DNA of 16,401 nt, from positions 1 through 16,401 of the forward strand of contig JAURHZ010000020.1 in NCBI GenBank assembly GCA_030833025.1, read 5' to 3'. Shown here in pieces: positions 14,672 through 16,401 of this stretch (the first letter of the stretch is position 1; each line of letters starts with the position of its first letter). The notes beneath the pieces are model-generated. The model was given only the letters and a program-made list of their open reading frames with translations, had not been told where the DNA came from and made no database searches. Source of the stretch: Armatimonadota bacterium. GTDB taxonomy: Bacteria; Armatimonadota; Armatimonadia; Armatimonadales; Armatimonadaceae. The position numbers were made by a program, and so were the translations under genes.

Positions 14672-15646
14672 ATGCCAGCAGTCCTTGAAATTGAAAATCT
14701 ACGCATCGGATGGACCGACTCCGCCGGCGAACACGTTATCGTTGACGGCGTTAATATGTCGATCGACGCAGGTGAAATTCTTGGAATTGTGGGTGAATCC
14801 GGTTCCGGAAAGACACTCTCGATGCTGGCAGTGCTTGGTTTGTTACCCGCTCCCCTGACAGTCCTCGGTGGTTCTATCCATATTGGCGGCTCACCTGTGA
14901 CTCCAGCTACTGCACCGGGGATGCGCGGTAAGCGTGCGGCGATGGTTTTCCAAGACCCGATGACATCCCTAAACCCCGTGTTTACCGTCGGTGCCCAGAT
15001 TGCTGAAGCGGTGACGTTGCACCAGGGCTTGAAGGGCCGTGCGGCAATGGATGCTGCAGTGGATGCCCTACGAAAAGTTCAGGTTCCAGATCCAGAGCGG
15101 CGTGCAAAACAGTATCCGCATGAGCTATCGGGCGGGATGCGACAGCGCGTGATGATTGCTATGGCGCTTGCGTGCAAGTCGGAAGTGTTGCTCGCGGATG
15201 AACCCACAACAGCGCTTGATGTGACAGTCCAGGCCCAGATTCTACAATTGTTGCGACAGCTACAGCGCGAAACGGGGATGGCGATTGCGTTCATCACCCA
15301 TGACCTTGCTGTCGTCGCCGAGCTTTGTGACCGCGTGGTTGTCATGTATGGTGGCAAGGTGTTTGAAAGCACGGATGTCGAGACATTGTTTGCCGCACCC
15401 GGTCATCCATACACAAAGGCCTTGCTCGAAAGCTTGCCAGACAAGGCAATCCCTGGAGAGCCATTGGTATCGATTCCCGGGCAGCCTCCAACGAGTGGCC
15501 AGCGGGGAACCGGATGTCCGTTCAAGGCACGTTGTCGTGTTGCGGTGAGCGGCTGTGATGCACCTCTGCCTCTGATTCAGTTAGGTTCATCTGAGAAACC
15601 ACAGTGGGTCGCGTGCCATCGGGTAAGTGAGGTGGCGGGATGCTAA
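14672..15646 (+). CDS. Oligopeptide/dipeptide ABC transporter ATP-binding protein (OppD/DppD type)
   Basis: A 324-residue ATPase that would energise import of peptides or similar solutes through a membrane complex encoded elsewhere. Walker A GESGSGKT is at 41-48, the Q-loop VFQDPMTSLNP at 92-102, the signature ELSGGMRQRV at 151-160, Walker B VLLADEP at 172-178 and the switch His at 210. The C-terminal oligopeptide-binding extension ends with the family's four-cysteine pattern (Cys282, 288, 295, 315), which in some homologues holds an iron-sulfur cluster. It starts 6 nt after prs without a visible Shine-Dalgarno, suggesting translational coupling. The actual substrate (peptide, nickel or other) cannot be read from the ATPase. 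Confidence 0.92.
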   Translation: MPAVLEIENLRIGWTDSAGEHVIVDGVNMSIDAGEILGIVGESGSGKTLSMLAVLGLLPAPLTVLGGSIHIGGSPVTPATAPGMRGKRAAMVFQDPMTSLNPVFTVGAQIAEAVTLHQGLKGRAAMDAAVDALRKVQVPDPERRAKQYPHELSGGMRQRVMIAMALACKSEVLLADEPTTALDVTVQAQILQLLRQLQRETGMAIAFITHDLAVVAELCDRVVVMYGGKVFESTDVETLFAAPGHPYTKALLESLPDKAIPGEPLVSIPGQPPTSGQRGTGCPFKARCRVAVSGCDAPLPLIQLGSSEKPQWVACHRVSEVAGC

Positions 15647-16401
15647 CAATAACCGATGTTCACGTCCACTATCCGGTCGGCCGGAGAGTATTGCGTGCTG
15701 TGGACGGCGTGTCTCTCGAAGTAGCAGCGGGCGAAACGCTTGGCATTGTGGGCGAATCAGGTTGTGGAAAGTCAACTCTGGCTAAGGCTGTTCTCGGGCT
15801 TGTAAAGCCTGTTCAGGGTAGCGTCAGTGTGGATGGTCAGAATCCAGCAGGGCTATCGGGATCCGCGCTGCTTGCATTCCGCCGCAACGTCCAAATGGTC
15901 TTTCAGGACCCTTATGCGAGCCTTTCTCCTCGCCGAACGATTTTGCAATCATTGCTTGAGCCGCTAGAAGTCCACCAGATTGGGAGTAACCGTGCGGAGC
16001 GAATTGCTCGGGCAGAGGCGACACTAGATTCCGTTGGATTGGACAGAGATAGCCTGCGACGTTATCCACACGAGTTCAGCGGTGGTCAGCGCCAGCGCAT
16101 TGGTATAGCACGTGCGATTATCGCAGACCCAAAGCTGGTCATCCTCGATGAGCCCGTGTCAGCTCTGGATATTTCTGTGCGGGCGCAGGTCATTAACTTG
16201 CTTGCTGATATTCAGCGTTCACGCAATGTTGGCTATATGTTTATTGGTCACGACTTGGCACTGATGCGCCACGTCACGGACCGTGTTGCAGTGATGTATC
16301 TGGGTCGCGTGGTTGAGCTCGGGACAACGGCCGAGATCTTTGATAACCCTCAACATCCGTACACGCGCAGCCTTATACTATCCGCGCCGAGCCCAGACCC
16401 A
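15640..16401 (+). CDS. Oligopeptide/dipeptide ABC transporter ATP-binding protein (OppF/DppF type), partial
   Basis: The second ATPase of the same transporter, cut by the right edge after 254 codons without a stop. It begins MLTITDVHVHYPVGRR. Walker A GESGCGKS is at 38-45, followed by MVFQDPYASLSPR, the signature EFSGGQRQRIGIARA, Walker B LVILDEPVSALD, and FIGHDLALMRH with the switch His. The window ends in YTRSLILSAPSPDP, the conserved OppF/DppF 'HPYT..L..A.P.P' block. The ATG at 15640 overlaps the end of the OppD-like gene by 7 nt, and GAGGTGG lies just upstream, so the two are coupled and probably form a heterodimer. Permease and binding-protein genes are not seen upstream and may follow beyond the edge. 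Confidence 0.93.
   Translation, partial: MLTITDVHVHYPVGRRVLRAVDGVSLEVAAGETLGIVGESGCGKSTLAKAVLGLVKPVQGSVSVDGQNPAGLSGSALLAFRRNVQMVFQDPYASLSPRRTILQSLLEPLEVHQIGSNRAERIARAEATLDSVGLDRDSLRRYPHEFSGGQRQRIGIARAIIADPKLVILDEPVSALDISVRAQVINLLADIQRSRNVGYMFIGHDLALMRHVTDRVAVMYLGRVVELGTTAEIFDNPQHPYTRSLILSAPSPDP

Overview
The window is a compact stretch of bacterial chromosome of roughly 53 percent G+C by eye. It is dominated by housekeeping genes and shows no mobile element, CRISPR array, tRNA or rRNA. The genes are bacterial: ribosomal proteins L35, L20 and S20, PheRS alpha and beta, RNA polymerase omega, HspR-type repressor and DnaJ, and DNA polymerase III delta. A 'PCWILRVLDQEG' HspR-like MerR protein, a PheS with a Thermus-like 'FPFVEPG' substrate loop, a DUF58/transglutaminase pair and an SPFH protein suggest a Chloroflexota-like lineage. 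That placement is an inference with low to moderate confidence.

Layout. (1) 1-1040, minus strand: hspR-like gene, rpoZ and the start of dnaJ (cut by the window edge), transcribed from a good sigma-70 type promoter at 1010-1038. (2) 1207-5185, plus strand: rpmI, rplT, an intrinsic terminator, then pheS and pheT. infC is not upstream of rpmI. The rpmI-rplT spacer carries three hairpins. PheT lacks the OB-fold tRNA-binding domain. (3) 5263-6701, minus strand: an unrecognised protein gene followed by a prohibitin/SPFH gene, converging on pheT at a bidirectional terminator. (4) 6768-7925, plus strand: two unrecognised small genes, translationally coupled, then rpsT and a strong terminator. (5) 7995-12458, minus strand: DUF58 gene, transglutaminase gene and holA in one tight operon. 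(6) 12651-16401, plus strand: tdh, prs, oppD/dppD-like and oppF/dppF-like (cut by the right edge), tightly packed.

How the genes work together. Regions 1 to 4 mainly serve transcription, protein folding and translation. Region 5 couples a predicted membrane and extracytoplasmic pair (DUF58 plus TgpA-like transglutaminase) with a replisome clamp-loader subunit. Region 6 links threonine degradation, PRPP synthesis and probable peptide import.

No clearly new multi-gene defence or biosynthetic system is visible. The best leads are the minimal PheT, the hspR-rpoZ-dnaJ arrangement with an omega subunit carrying a very acidic tail, the structured rpmI-rplT spacer, possible leaderless starts and a 15-bp palindrome in the DUF58/tdh divergent region, and three unrecognised genes around the SPFH and rpsT loci.
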